Under the pieces are notes generated by a model that was not told where the DNA came from, searched no databases, and saw nothing but the letters and a program-made list of their open reading frames with translations. A stretch of 55,734 nucleotides of DNA from an uncultured bacterium. GTDB lineage: Bacteria > Bacteroidota > Bacteroidia > Chitinophagales > Chitinophagaceae. The DNA lies in NCBI GenBank assembly GCA_903951405.1, contig CAJBBV010000187.1, forward strand, positions 1 to 55,734, read 5' to 3'. Position numbers and translations under genes: made by a program. Shown here one piece after another: positions 30,191-39,866 of this stretch (position 1 is its first letter; each line of letters starts with the position of its first letter).

Positions 30191-31870
30191 ATGAATGAAT
30201 TAAATAAATACAGCAAAACCATAACTCAAGATCCTACACAACCTGCTGCACAAGCTATGTTTTATGGCATTGGCCTTACAGACGAGGATCTAGCTAAAGC
30301 ACAAGTAGGTGTTGCTAGCATGGGATATGATGGCAACACATGCAATATGCACTTGAATGATTTATCTGCTATCATTAAAAAAAGCATTTGGGAGAATGAT
30401 CTTGTGGGACTTACTTTTCACACCATTGGTGTTAGTGATGGAATGTCTAATGGAACTGATGGCATGCGTTACTCATTGGTTAGTCGTGATGTCATTGCCG
30501 ATTCCATCGAAACTGTTTGTGGTGCACAATACTATGATGGATTGATTGCGGTACCTGGATGTGATAAAAATATGCCAGGATCTATTATGGCAATGGGCAG
30601 ATTAGATAGACCTTCCATAATGGTCTATGGTGGCACTATTGCACCAGGGCATTACAAAGGCGAAGACTTAAATATTGTTTCGGCCTTTGAAGCGCTAGGT
30701 AAAAAAATTGCAGGAGAATTGGATGAAGCCGATTTTAAAGGAATCGTTATGCATTCTTGTCCGGGTGCTGGCGCTTGTGGCGGTATGTATACGGCCAACA
30801 CGATGTCTTCTGCAATTGAAGCCTTAGGGATGAGTCTACCCTATTCATCATCAAATCCTGCATTAAGTGACGCTAAAAAAAGGGAATGTGTAGAGGCAGG
30901 AAAAGCAATTCGAGTTTTACTTGAAAAAGATATCAAACCTTCAGACATCATGACTAAAGAGGCATTTGAGAATGCGCTTACAGTTGTGGTTACACTTGGT
31001 GGATCAACCAATGCTGTTCTTCATCTAATTGCTATGGCACACAGCGTTGGCCTCACCCTTACACAAGATGATGTTCAAGCTACAAGTGATAAAATTCCAG
31101 TGATTGCTGATTTCAAGCCAAGTGGCAAATACCTCATGGAGGATTTACATAATATCGGCGGAATACCTATGGTGCTTAAATACCTTTTATCAAAAGGATT
31201 AATTCATGGAGAGTGTATGACTGTTACAGGAAAAACAATGGCAGAAAACTTAGCTTCTGTTCCAGACATTGAATTTGACAATCAACAAATCATTCGCCCC
31301 ATTGAGAATCCATTTAAGATGACAGGACACTTGCAAATCCTTTATGGGAATATTGCTCAAGGTGGTAGTGTTGCAAAAATCAGCGGTAAAGAAGGTGAAA
31401 AATTTGTTGGCCCTGCTAAAGTGTTCAACGGTGAAAAACAACTTATTGAAGGCATCAGCAGTGGTCGTGTAAAAAAGGGTGATGTTGTTGTAATTAGATA
31501 TGTTGGTCCACGTGGTGCACCGGGTATGCCTGAGATGTTGAAACCAACTTCAGCCATCATTGGTGCAGGACTAGGCAAGGAAGTTGCGTTGATTACAGAT
31601 GGCAGATTCAGTGGAGGTACCCATGGATTTGTTGTTGGACATATTACACCCGAATCCTTTGATGGAGGTAATATTTCCTTGATCATTGATGGAGATATGA
31701 TTGAGATAGATGCCTCAAAAAATACATTAAACGTTATGCTTTCTGAAGAGGTACTAAGCGAAAGAAGAAAAAATTGGAAACAACCACCTTTAGCAGCTAC
31801 TAAAGGGATTTTGTACAAGTACGCAAAGTATGTAACCACCGCAGCAGAGGGTTGTGTAACTGATAAATAA
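30191..31870 (+). CDS. ilvD: Dihydroxy-acid dehydratase
   Basis: [68 protein letters not shown]. Confidence 0.98.
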   Translation: MNELNKYSKTITQDPTQPAAQAMFYGIGLTDEDLAKAQVGVASMGYDGNTCNMHLNDLSAIIKKSIWENDLVGLTFHTIGVSDGMSNGTDGMRYSLVSRDVIADSIETVCGAQYYDGLIAVPGCDKNMPGSIMAMGRLDRPSIMVYGGTIAPGHYKGEDLNIVSAFEALGKKIAGELDEADFKGIVMHSCPGAGACGGMYTANTMSSAIEALGMSLPYSSSNPALSDAKKRECVEAGKAIRVLLEKDIKPSDIMTKEAFENALTVVVTLGGSTNAVLHLIAMAHSVGLTLTQDDVQATSDKIPVIADFKPSGKYLMEDLHNIGGIPMVLKYLLSKGLIHGECMTVTGKTMAENLASVPDIEFDNQQIIRPIENPFKMTGHLQILYGNIAQGGSVAKISGKEGEKFVGPAKVFNGEKQLIEGISSGRVKKGDVVVIRYVGPRGAPGMPEMLKPTSAIIGAGLGKEVALITDGRFSGGTHGFVVGHITPESFDGGNISLIIDGDMIEIDASKNTLNVMLSEEVLSERRKNWKQPPLAATKGILYKYAKYVTTAAEGCVTDK

Positions 31871-31880
31871 AATTTAGTCT

Positions 31881-33617
31881 ATGCAAACAGAATCTTTACA
31901 AGACAAAAAAATGGCTGTTCAAGAATCAATTGACATTAATGGAAGCGAAGCAGTATTAAAGGCATTGATTGCAGAAAATGTTGATATAATCTTTGGATAT
32001 CCCGGAGGTGCAATTATGCCCATCTATGATGCATTGTATGACTACAATGATAAATTGGAGCATATACTTGTTAGACATGAACAAGGTGGCATACATGCAG
32101 GACAAGGCTATGCACGATCTTCTGGAAAAGTGGGTGTTGTATTTGCGACTAGTGGCCCAGGAGCAACAAATTTAGTAACCGGTTTAGCTGATGCAATGAT
32201 TGACTCTACCCCATTGGTATGTATAACCGGACAAGTATTTGCTCATCTCCTAGGCACTGATGCTTTTCAAGAAACAGATGTTATTAATATCACAACACCT
32301 GTTACTAAATGGAATTATCAAATTACTGATGCTAATGAAATTCCCAGCATACTTGCCAAAGCGTTTTACATTGCTAAAAGTGGAAGGCCTGGTCCTGTAT
32401 TGATTGACATTGCTAAAAATGCGCAGATCCAAAAATTTAGTTACACGGGCTACACCTACTGCAATCACATCCGTAGTTATAGACCCAAACCTAATATTAG
32501 AAATGAATATATTGTGGCGGCGGCTGAGATGATAAACAAATCAGAGCGACCGTTTGTCATTTTTGGACAAGGTGTAATCCTTGGAGAAGCTGAACTTGAA
32601 TTCAAAGCTTTTATTGAAAAAGGGGGGCTACCTGCTGCCTGGACAATATTAGGATTGAGTGCGCTTGAAACAGCTCACCCGCTCAATGTTGGTATGCTTG
32701 GGATGCACGGGAATTATGGCCCAAATGTACTTACGAATGAATGTGACGTTTTGATTGCTGTAGGAATGAGATTCGATGATCGAGTAACGGGAAGACTTGA
32801 CCGATATGCAAAGCAAGCCAAAGTGATACACTTAGACATAGATCCTTCTGAAATTGATAAAAATATTAAAGCCGATATTCCTGTTTGGGGTGATTGCAAA
32901 GAAACCCTTCCCATGATTACAGCATTGCTAGACTTGAAACAAAGAGATAGCTGGACTGCTAAGTTCCAAGAATGTAATGAGAAAGAAATTGAAGCTGTAA
33001 TTCATGACGAAATGCACCCAACGTCTGAACATATGACCATGGGCGAAGTAATTGATCAATTAAATGAAATCACGAAAGGAAATGCTATTATCGTAACGGA
33101 TGTTGGACAACATCAGATGGTTGCTTGTCGATATGCAAAATTTAATCAGTCAAAAAGCAATATTACTTCTGGAGGACTTGGCACTATGGGATTCGCATTG
33201 CCTGCTGCCATTGGCGCGAAATATGGTGCACCGGATAGAACCGTTGTTGCTATAATTGGGGATGGTGGTATACAAATGACCATTCAGGAACTCGGCACGA
33301 TCATGCAAAACAATGTCAATGTTAAAATATTAATCTTAAATAACAGATTTCTTGGCATGGTAAGGCAATGGCAACAGCTGTTTAATGACAAACGATATTC
33401 ATTTGTAAATATTGAGAGCCCAGATTATGTAGCTGTTGCAAAAGGATATCGTATAGAGGGTAATTCAATTTCAAGAAGAGAAGACCTAAAAAAATCGCTA
33501 ACAATGATGCTCGAGCATGATGGGGCATACCTACTTGAAGTATTTGTTGGCAAAGAAAACAATGTATTTCCAATGGTACCTCAAGGATGTGGCGTTTCAG
33601 AGATACGTTTAAAATAA
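31881..33617 (+). CDS. ilvB: Acetolactate synthase large subunit
   Basis: GYPGGAIMPIYDALYD, RHEQGGIHAGQGYARSSGKVGV, ThDP motif GDGGIQMTIQELGTIMQNNVNVKILILNN. First ATG at 31881; a downstream start is possible. Confidence 0.97.
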   Translation: MQTESLQDKKMAVQESIDINGSEAVLKALIAENVDIIFGYPGGAIMPIYDALYDYNDKLEHILVRHEQGGIHAGQGYARSSGKVGVVFATSGPGATNLVTGLADAMIDSTPLVCITGQVFAHLLGTDAFQETDVINITTPVTKWNYQITDANEIPSILAKAFYIAKSGRPGPVLIDIAKNAQIQKFSYTGYTYCNHIRSYRPKPNIRNEYIVAAAEMINKSERPFVIFGQGVILGEAELEFKAFIEKGGLPAAWTILGLSALETAHPLNVGMLGMHGNYGPNVLTNECDVLIAVGMRFDDRVTGRLDRYAKQAKVIHLDIDPSEIDKNIKADIPVWGDCKETLPMITALLDLKQRDSWTAKFQECNEKEIEAVIHDEMHPTSEHMTMGEVIDQLNEITKGNAIIVTDVGQHQMVACRYAKFNQSKSNITSGGLGTMGFALPAAIGAKYGAPDRTVVAIIGDGGIQMTIQELGTIMQNNVNVKILILNNRFLGMVRQWQQLFNDKRYSFVNIESPDYVAVAKGYRIEGNSISRREDLKKSLTMMLEHDGAYLLEVFVGKENNVFPMVPQGCGVSEIRLK

Positions 33618-33623
33618 AGCAAC

Positions 33624-34211
33624 ATGAAACAAGAATTTACAATAACCATCTACACAGAAAATCAGGTAGGCTTACTCAATAGGATTGCTATTATTTTTTC
33701 CCGTAGAAAAATCAATATTGAAAGCTTAAATACATCTCCTTCTGAAGTGGAAGGCATACACAGGTTTACTATTGTAATTGATGAATTAGAAGAAGTAGTT
33801 AGAAAAGTAGTGCGGCAAATAGAAAAACAAGTGGACGTACTTAAAGCCTATTTTAACACCAATGATGAAATTATTTGGCAAGAGTTAGCTTTGTATAAAG
33901 TACCGACAGATACCATTGCCGAAAAAGCAAAGGTAGAACGTTTACTCAGGGCTTATGGAGCTCGTGCAGTGGTGATTAGGAAGGATTATACTATTTTTGA
34001 GACAACTGGGCAACGCGAAGAAACCGATACCCTACTTAATGTACTTGGACCATTTGGATTAATTGAGTTTGTTCGAAGTGCAAGAGTAGCTATCATTAAA
34101 GACAGTAAAGGATTCTATGAAAAGCTTAAAGAATTTGAACAATCAAAACCAACAACTAGAATCGATAGCATTAATCGATCTAGAATAGAAGAAGAAACTA
34201 TAGATTTATAA
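33624..34211 (+). CDS. ilvN: Acetolactate synthase small (regulatory) subunit
   Basis: N-terminal ACT domain (ITIYTENQVGLLNRIAIIFSRRKINIESLN); immediately downstream of ilvB. Confidence 0.95.
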   Translation: MKQEFTITIYTENQVGLLNRIAIIFSRRKINIESLNTSPSEVEGIHRFTIVIDELEEVVRKVVRQIEKQVDVLKAYFNTNDEIIWQELALYKVPTDTIAEKAKVERLLRAYGARAVVIRKDYTIFETTGQREETDTLLNVLGPFGLIEFVRSARVAIIKDSKGFYEKLKEFEQSKPTTRIDSINRSRIEEETIDL

Positions 34212-34252
34212 ATAAAACCCAATTCAAACAAAAACAACTAAACAATCAAGTT

Positions 34253-35305
34253 ATGGCAAAATTAAATTTTGGCGGTGTTGAAGAAAATGTAGTTACTCGT
34301 GAGGAATTCCCGTTAGCTAAGGCACAAGAAGTGTTAAAAAATGAAGTAGTAGCCGTTATCGGATATGGCGTACAGGGTCCTGGACAAGCACTTAACCAAA
34401 AAGAAAATGGTGTAAATGTTATTGTCGGACAACGTAAAAATTCAAAATCTTGGGATAAGGCAGTACATGATGGTTTTGTTCCTGGCGAATCTCTTTTTGA
34501 AATAGAAGAAGCCCTTGAAAGAGGCACTATAATTTGCTATTTATTGAGTGATGCTGCACAAATTGCATTATGGCCAACTGTAAAAAAGCACCTTACCCCT
34601 GGTAAAGCATTATATTTTTCACATGGTTTTGGTATCACTTATAAAGAACAAACTGGTATTATTCCTCCAGCGGACGTAGATGTTTTCTTAGTTGCACCTA
34701 AAGGCTCTGGGACTTCATTAAGAAGAATGTTCCTACAAGGAAGAGGATTGAATTCTAGCTATGCAATCTTCCAAGATGCGACTGGCAAAGCGTATGACAG
34801 AGTTGTTGCATTAGGCATTGCAATCGGAAGTGGATATTTGTTTGAAACCAATTTCAAAAAAGAAGTATTCAGTGACTTGACAGGAGAAAGAGGTACATTG
34901 ATGGGAGCCATTCAAGGTATTTTTGCTGCTCAATACCAGGTTCTTCGTGAAAGAGGGCATACTCCTTCAGAAGCGTTCAACGAAACAGTTGAAGAATTAA
35001 CACAATCATTAATGCCTTTAGTAGCTGAGAATGGAATGGATTGGATGTATGCAAACTGTTCTACTACAGCTCAGCGTGGAGCGCTTGATTGGTGGAAAAA
35101 ATTCAGAGATGCTACATTGCCTGTATTTAATGACTTGTATGATAGCGTTTCAACTGGCAAAGAAAGTCAACGCAGTATTGATAGCAATTCACAACCCGAC
35201 TACCGTGAAAAGCTTGATATTGAACTTAAAGAATTAAGAGATAGTGAAATGTGGCAGTCTGGCAAAACCGTAAGAAGCCTACGCCCAGAGAATCAAGCTA
35301 AATAG
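34253..35305 (+). CDS. ilvC: Ketol-acid reductoisomerase
   Basis: VIGYGVQGPGQALNQKENGVNVIVGQRKNSKSW, PKGSGTSLRRMF, DLTGERGTLMGAIQG. Confidence 0.97.
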   Translation: MAKLNFGGVEENVVTREEFPLAKAQEVLKNEVVAVIGYGVQGPGQALNQKENGVNVIVGQRKNSKSWDKAVHDGFVPGESLFEIEEALERGTIICYLLSDAAQIALWPTVKKHLTPGKALYFSHGFGITYKEQTGIIPPADVDVFLVAPKGSGTSLRRMFLQGRGLNSSYAIFQDATGKAYDRVVALGIAIGSGYLFETNFKKEVFSDLTGERGTLMGAIQGIFAAQYQVLRERGHTPSEAFNETVEELTQSLMPLVAENGMDWMYANCSTTAQRGALDWWKKFRDATLPVFNDLYDSVSTGKESQRSIDSNSQPDYREKLDIELKELRDSEMWQSGKTVRSLRPENQAK

Positions 35306-35325
35306 TCTTTTAATGAACTCATATA

Positions 35326-35358
35326 AAACAGAGCAGGTATCCCCTGCTCTGTTTTTGT
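35326..35358 (+). terminator. Terminator of the leuA-ilvC operon
   Basis: AAACAGAGCAGG-tatcc-CCTGCTCTGTTTTTG hairpin. Confidence 0.9.
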
Positions 35359-35426
35359 TTAATAAAGTAGACCTAGACCCATTTAGAATAAAAAGACATT
35401 TGATTTAGATAAGTATTCAAAGAGCA

Positions 35427-35457
35427 TTGAAGAATTGGAATCGCTATGCTATATTTG
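35427..35457 (+). promoter_or_regulatory. sucC promoter (TTG-N20-TATATTTG)
   Basis: Matches the Bacteroidota consensus; -7 box 17 nt upstream of the ATG. Confidence 0.65.
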
Positions 35458-35474
35458 CATAAATATTTTTAGTT

Positions 35475-36686
35475 ATGAACCTTCACGAATATCAGGCGAA
35501 AGAGTTACTCAAAAAATACAATGTACCCGTTCAAGAAGGTATTGCTTGCAGTAGCGTTGATGAAGCATTAGATGCTTATACGCAGATTAAAGAAAAGTCT
35601 GGTAGTAAATTTGCTGTTGTAAAAGCCCAGATTCACGCTGGAGGACGAGGTAAAGGTGTAGTTAATGAAACTGGAATAAATGGTGTTAAAGTCGGAAAAA
35701 GTGCTGAAGACATTAAAGAATTTGCTGAAAAAATATTAGGTGGAACCTTAGTAACTATTCAAACTGGACCAGCAGGAAAACTAGTAAATAAAATACTAGT
35801 TGCCCAGGATATGTATTACGATGGTGCTTCAGAAAGAAAAGAATTCTATTTGTCTATATTGCTCGACAGAACAAACGGGCAAAATGTAATTATGTACAGC
35901 ACAGAAGGTGGAATGAACATTGAAGATGTTGCCCATGATACACCTGAAAAAATTCACAAAGAATTGATACACCCTGCAGGTGGCTTGCTTCCTTTTCAAG
36001 CTAGAAAAATTGCATTTAACTTGGGATTATCCGGTGATGCATTCAAAAATATGGTCAAGTTTGTTACAAACTTATACAATGCATTTGTTGGACTAGACTG
36101 TTCTATGGTAGAAATCAATCCATTATTCAAAGCATCAGATGACAAAATTATAGCAGTAGATTGCAAAATGAATTTAGATGAAAATGCGCTTTATAGGCAT
36201 CCAGACCTTTTAGCGATGAGGGATATTTCTGAAGAAGATCCTACAGAGGTTGAAGCTGGACAATTCAATTTGAATTTTGTAAAATTAGATGGCAATGTTG
36301 GTTGTATGGTAAATGGTGCGGGGTTAGCCATGGCAACAATGGATATGATTAAACTGAGTGGTGGTGAGCCAGCAAACTTTCTTGATGTAGGTGGCACAGC
36401 TAATGCACAAACAGTAGAAGCGGGTTTCAAAATCATCATGAAAGACCCAAATGTAAAAGCAATTTTAATCAATATTTTTGGGGGTATCGTACGTTGCGAT
36501 CGAGTAGCATCAGGAGTTATTGAAGCCTATAAAAATTTAGGTAATATTAATATCCCAATCATTGTAAGACTTCAAGGAACCAATGCAACTGAGGCTAAAC
36601 GACTGATTGACGAAAGCGGTTTAAAAGTTCAAAGTGCAATTCAATTAAGTGAAGCAGCAGATCTTGTAAAGCAGGCTGTTGCATAA
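35475..36686 (+). CDS. sucC: Succinyl-CoA ligase (ADP-forming) beta subunit
   Basis: MNLHEYQAKELLKKYNVPVQEGIA, KAQIHAGGRGKGVV, NIFGGIVRCDRVASG. Confidence 0.98.
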   Translation: MNLHEYQAKELLKKYNVPVQEGIACSSVDEALDAYTQIKEKSGSKFAVVKAQIHAGGRGKGVVNETGINGVKVGKSAEDIKEFAEKILGGTLVTIQTGPAGKLVNKILVAQDMYYDGASERKEFYLSILLDRTNGQNVIMYSTEGGMNIEDVAHDTPEKIHKELIHPAGGLLPFQARKIAFNLGLSGDAFKNMVKFVTNLYNAFVGLDCSMVEINPLFKASDDKIIAVDCKMNLDENALYRHPDLLAMRDISEEDPTEVEAGQFNLNFVKLDGNVGCMVNGAGLAMATMDMIKLSGGEPANFLDVGGTANAQTVEAGFKIIMKDPNVKAILINIFGGIVRCDRVASGVIEAYKNLGNINIPIIVRLQGTNATEAKRLIDESGLKVQSAIQLSEAADLVKQAVA

Positions 36687-36702
36687 AAATAAATATAGTA
36701 TC

Positions 36703-36734
36703 AAAAAAAGGACAATTATTTGTCCTTTTTTTTT
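36703..36734 (+). terminator. sucC terminator
   Basis: AAAAAAGGACAattaTTTGTCCTTTTTTTT hairpin. Confidence 0.85.
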
Positions 36735-36775
36735 ATCAATAATTAAATCAATCCCGGTGCATTCAATTTGATGAT

Positions 36776-38950
36776 TTGAAAAAAAAATTATTTCAATTTA
36801 TAATTATACTTGTTGCTTTCCCCTCTGCATTGTTTTCACAGAAAAAAAATGCGGCATTCAAATACCATATCAAAAAATCAGACATAGGTATTGTAATTGA
36901 TGGAGTGGAAGATACCGCATGGCAAAAAGCAGAACTCGCTTCTGACTTTTTTATGATGTTACCCAATGATACCAGTAAAGCCAATGTAAGGACTGATGTT
37001 AGGATGAGCTTTGACGATAAGAATATTTATATCATTGCTATATGCTACCATAAAGAGAATCAACCTTATATGGTAGAATCATTAAAGAGGGATTTTGCCT
37101 TCGGCAAAAATGATAACTTCCTCTTATTCATGGATCCATTTGATGACCAAACTAACGGTTTTAGTTTTGGTTCAAATGCAGCAGGAGCCCAATGGGATGG
37201 CACCATGTATGAAGGAGCACGCGTTGATTTGAATTGGGATAATAAATGGTCATCGAAGGTTAAAAACTACCCTGATAAATGGATTTGGGAAGCATCAATT
37301 CCATTTAAGACAATTCGATACAAGCAAGGTATAAAAAAATGGGGAGTGAATTTTAGTCGACTCGATATTACTGTAGCTGAAAAATCCACGTGGACCCCTA
37401 TACCAAGACAGTTTTCAACTTCAGCATTAGCCTATTCTGGTAGTCTTATTTGGGAAGATGACCCTCCTGAGGCTGGTCGTAATGTATCTATAATACCCTA
37501 TGTTTTAGCTGGTGGGAGTAAGGATCATGAACAACATCAACCTACTTTATATAGGAAGCAAGTTGGAGTAGATGCTAAAATAGCCGTGAATTCAGCATTG
37601 AATCTCGACTTAACCATTAACCCTGATTTCTCACAGGTTGAAATTGATAGACAGATCACCAACCTGGATAGATTTGAATTATTTTTCCCGGAGAGAAGAC
37701 AATTTTTCTTAGAAAATGGAGATCAGTTTTCAAACTTTGGGTATGCTACAATTAGGCCATTTTTTTCACGAAGAATTGGTCTAAACGCTCCTATTCAACT
37801 TGGTGCTCGCCTTAGTGGAAAAATCAATAAAGATTGGCGACTGGGATTAATGACTATGCAAACAGACCGGGTTGTATCTAAATTAACTCCTTCCCAAAAC
37901 TACACAGTTCTTGCATTGCAAAGACGCGTTTTTGCCAGATCCAATATTGGTTTACTTTTTGTAAATAGAGATCAGGTGCTACATCGCGATGAAAAAGACC
38001 CCGCTTACTTTAGTAATCCATATAATCGTAATCTAGGAGTAGAATACAATTTAGCTTCCCCAAATAATCTTTGGACAGGAAAGGCTGTTGTATTAAAATC
38101 ATTTTCAAAATCAACTAGTAAAGAAGATTGGGTACATGCTGCCAATTTACAATACAACAGCAGGAAGTGGACCTTCAGCTGGCAACAAGAATATGTTGGA
38201 AGACAATACAATGCTGAAGTGGGCTATGTTCCTAGAAAAGATTATATAAAATTAAGTCCTGGAGCATCATGGACATTCTTTAACAAGAATAAAAGAATAA
38301 CTAGCCAATCCGTTAAGCTTTTTACGTATAGCTACTATACTGATCAGCTCAAGCTTACAGACAATACAACATACATAGCCTATTCATTAAACTTGCGTAA
38401 TCAAGCAACATTAACCCAATGGGTTTCCTATGATTTTGTCAAATTGTTAAACCCCTTTGACCCAACTAATTTCGGAAAGGACACGCTCTCTGTTGGCAGC
38501 AAACACAGATGGAATGCTATAGGAACAGAATTCACATCAAAACCTCAACAACTTTTTACGTATGCAATATCCACTCGTTTTGGAGGATACTTTGCGCAAG
38601 GGAGTAGAAGTTTTATAAGCACTGACTTTGGATACAGGCTACAACCCTATCTCAGTGCAGCCATTAGCACAAGCTATAATCACATCATTTTACCGCAGCC
38701 TTGGAACAAGAATACCTTTTGGCTAGTTGGACCGAGGATTGATGTCACGTTTACAAATACCTTATTTTTCACCACGTTTATTCAGTACAATAACCAGCAG
38801 AAAAACATCAATATCAATACCCGATTTCAATGGCGCTATAAGCCTGCATCAGATCTTTTCATAGTGTATACTGATAACTATTACCCATACCCGTTCAATG
38901 TGAAGAACAGGGCCCTTGTGTTGAAGTTTAATTATTGGTGGAACCTATAA
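36776..38950 (+). CDS. DUF5916 / CBM9-like outer-membrane associated protein
   Basis: Signal peptide MKKKLFQFIIILVAFPSALFSQ (TTG start), DGVEDTAWQKAELASDFFMMLPNDTSKANVRTDVRMSFDDKNIYI, LFFPERRQFFLENGDQFSN, C-terminal barrel. Confidence 0.85.
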   Translation: MKKKLFQFIIILVAFPSALFSQKKNAAFKYHIKKSDIGIVIDGVEDTAWQKAELASDFFMMLPNDTSKANVRTDVRMSFDDKNIYIIAICYHKENQPYMVESLKRDFAFGKNDNFLLFMDPFDDQTNGFSFGSNAAGAQWDGTMYEGARVDLNWDNKWSSKVKNYPDKWIWEASIPFKTIRYKQGIKKWGVNFSRLDITVAEKSTWTPIPRQFSTSALAYSGSLIWEDDPPEAGRNVSIIPYVLAGGSKDHEQHQPTLYRKQVGVDAKIAVNSALNLDLTINPDFSQVEIDRQITNLDRFELFFPERRQFFLENGDQFSNFGYATIRPFFSRRIGLNAPIQLGARLSGKINKDWRLGLMTMQTDRVVSKLTPSQNYTVLALQRRVFARSNIGLLFVNRDQVLHRDEKDPAYFSNPYNRNLGVEYNLASPNNLWTGKAVVLKSFSKSTSKEDWVHAANLQYNSRKWTFSWQQEYVGRQYNAEVGYVPRKDYIKLSPGASWTFFNKNKRITSQSVKLFTYSYYTDQLKLTDNTTYIAYSLNLRNQATLTQWVSYDFVKLLNPFDPTNFGKDTLSVGSKHRWNAIGTEFTSKPQQLFTYAISTRFGGYFAQGSRSFISTDFGYRLQPYLSAAISTSYNHIILPQPWNKNTFWLVGPRIDVTFTNTLFFTTFIQYNNQQKNININTRFQWRYKPASDLFIVYTDNYYPYPFNVKNRALVLKFNYWWNL

Positions 38951-39000
38951 TGTAATATAGCTATTAGCACTAAACAGGAAGTGCCAGAAGTGCAAACAGA

Positions 39001-39651
39001 CTACATCTTCTTAGCGTCTTCCAAAAATTTCGCTAAGCCAATATCCGTTAGTGGATGTTTTAGCAAGCCCATAATTGAATCGAGCGGACAAGTACAGATA
39101 TGCGCTCCTGCTTCTGCAGACCTTACGATATGAAGTGGATTACGAATAGATGCTGCAAGTATTTCGGTGTCAAACCCTTGAATAGAAAAAATATGAGATA
39201 TCTGTTCAATCAATGCAATACCATCCCAACTGCTATCATCAATTCTTCCAATAAAAGGTGAAACATAGGCTGCACCAGCCTTTGCTGCAAGAATTGCTTG
39301 TCCTGCAGAAAATACAAGTGTACAATTTGTTCTAATACCATGATCAGTGAACCACTTAATGGCTTTTATACCATCCTTAATCATGGGAACCTTCACAACA
39401 ATATTTTTATGGATAGCTGCTAATATTTTACCTTCCGCTACCATTGATTCAAAATCAGTAGACAACACTTCAGCACTAACATCACCATCCACCAAAGCAC
39501 AAATATCTGCATAGTGCTTTAGAATATTTTCCTCACCCTTGATACCTTCTTTTGCCATCAATGAAGGGTTGGTTGTAACACCATCCAAAATGCCTAGATC
39601 GTGAGCTTCCTTAATGTGAGCAAGATTAGCCGTATCAATAAAAAATTTCAT
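39001..39651 (-). CDS. Fructose-6-phosphate aldolase / transaldolase-like (short form)
   Basis: MKFFIDTANLAHIKEAHDLGILDGVTTNPSLMAKEG, NIVVKVPM, CTLVFSAGQAILAAKAGAAYVSPFIGRIDD. ATG at 39651 replaces the ORF-track start at 39705. Confidence 0.94.
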   Translation of the reverse strand: MKFFIDTANLAHIKEAHDLGILDGVTTNPSLMAKEGIKGEENILKHYADICALVDGDVSAEVLSTDFESMVAEGKILAAIHKNIVVKVPMIKDGIKAIKWFTDHGIRTNCTLVFSAGQAILAAKAGAAYVSPFIGRIDDSSWDGIALIEQISHIFSIQGFDTEILAASIRNPLHIVRSAEAGAHICTCPLDSIMGLLKHPLTDIGLAKFLEDAKKM

Positions 39652-39684
39652 GTGAGATGTATTTTGTAATATAAAATAAAAAAT

Positions 39685-39779
39685 GGCAGGTTTATTACAT
39701 CGCACCGCTCAACCACCTACCCTTGCTACCTTCCGGTCCTGGGGGAGTTCAGCAGGAGCTGGTCGTGTAAGACCTGCCG
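39685..39779 (-). ncRNA. ffs: Bacterial small signal recognition particle RNA (4.5S-type)
   Basis: Minus strand CTCCTGCTGAACTCCCCCAGGACCGGAAGGTAGCAAGGGTAGGT: domain IV with GGAA tetraloop; closing stem GGCAGGT...ACCTGCC. Confidence 0.94.
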
Positions 39780-39782
39780 ATG

Positions 39783-39790
39783 CAAAGATA
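39783..39790 (-). promoter_or_regulatory. Candidate -7 element for ffs
   Basis: TATCTTTG on the minus strand matches TAnnTTTG; predicted +1 coincides with the SRP RNA 5' end. Confidence 0.5.
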
Positions 39791-39866
39791 ACGGTTTTTT
39801 TTAAAGAGAATAAGTGAAAACTTAAATGCCGAACTCATCAACAAGATCTAGATGAAATCTATGAGC

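Noticed and set aside
31357-31839. 160-aa antisense ORF in ilvD
   Set aside because: Shadow ORF opposite highly conserved ilvD sequence.
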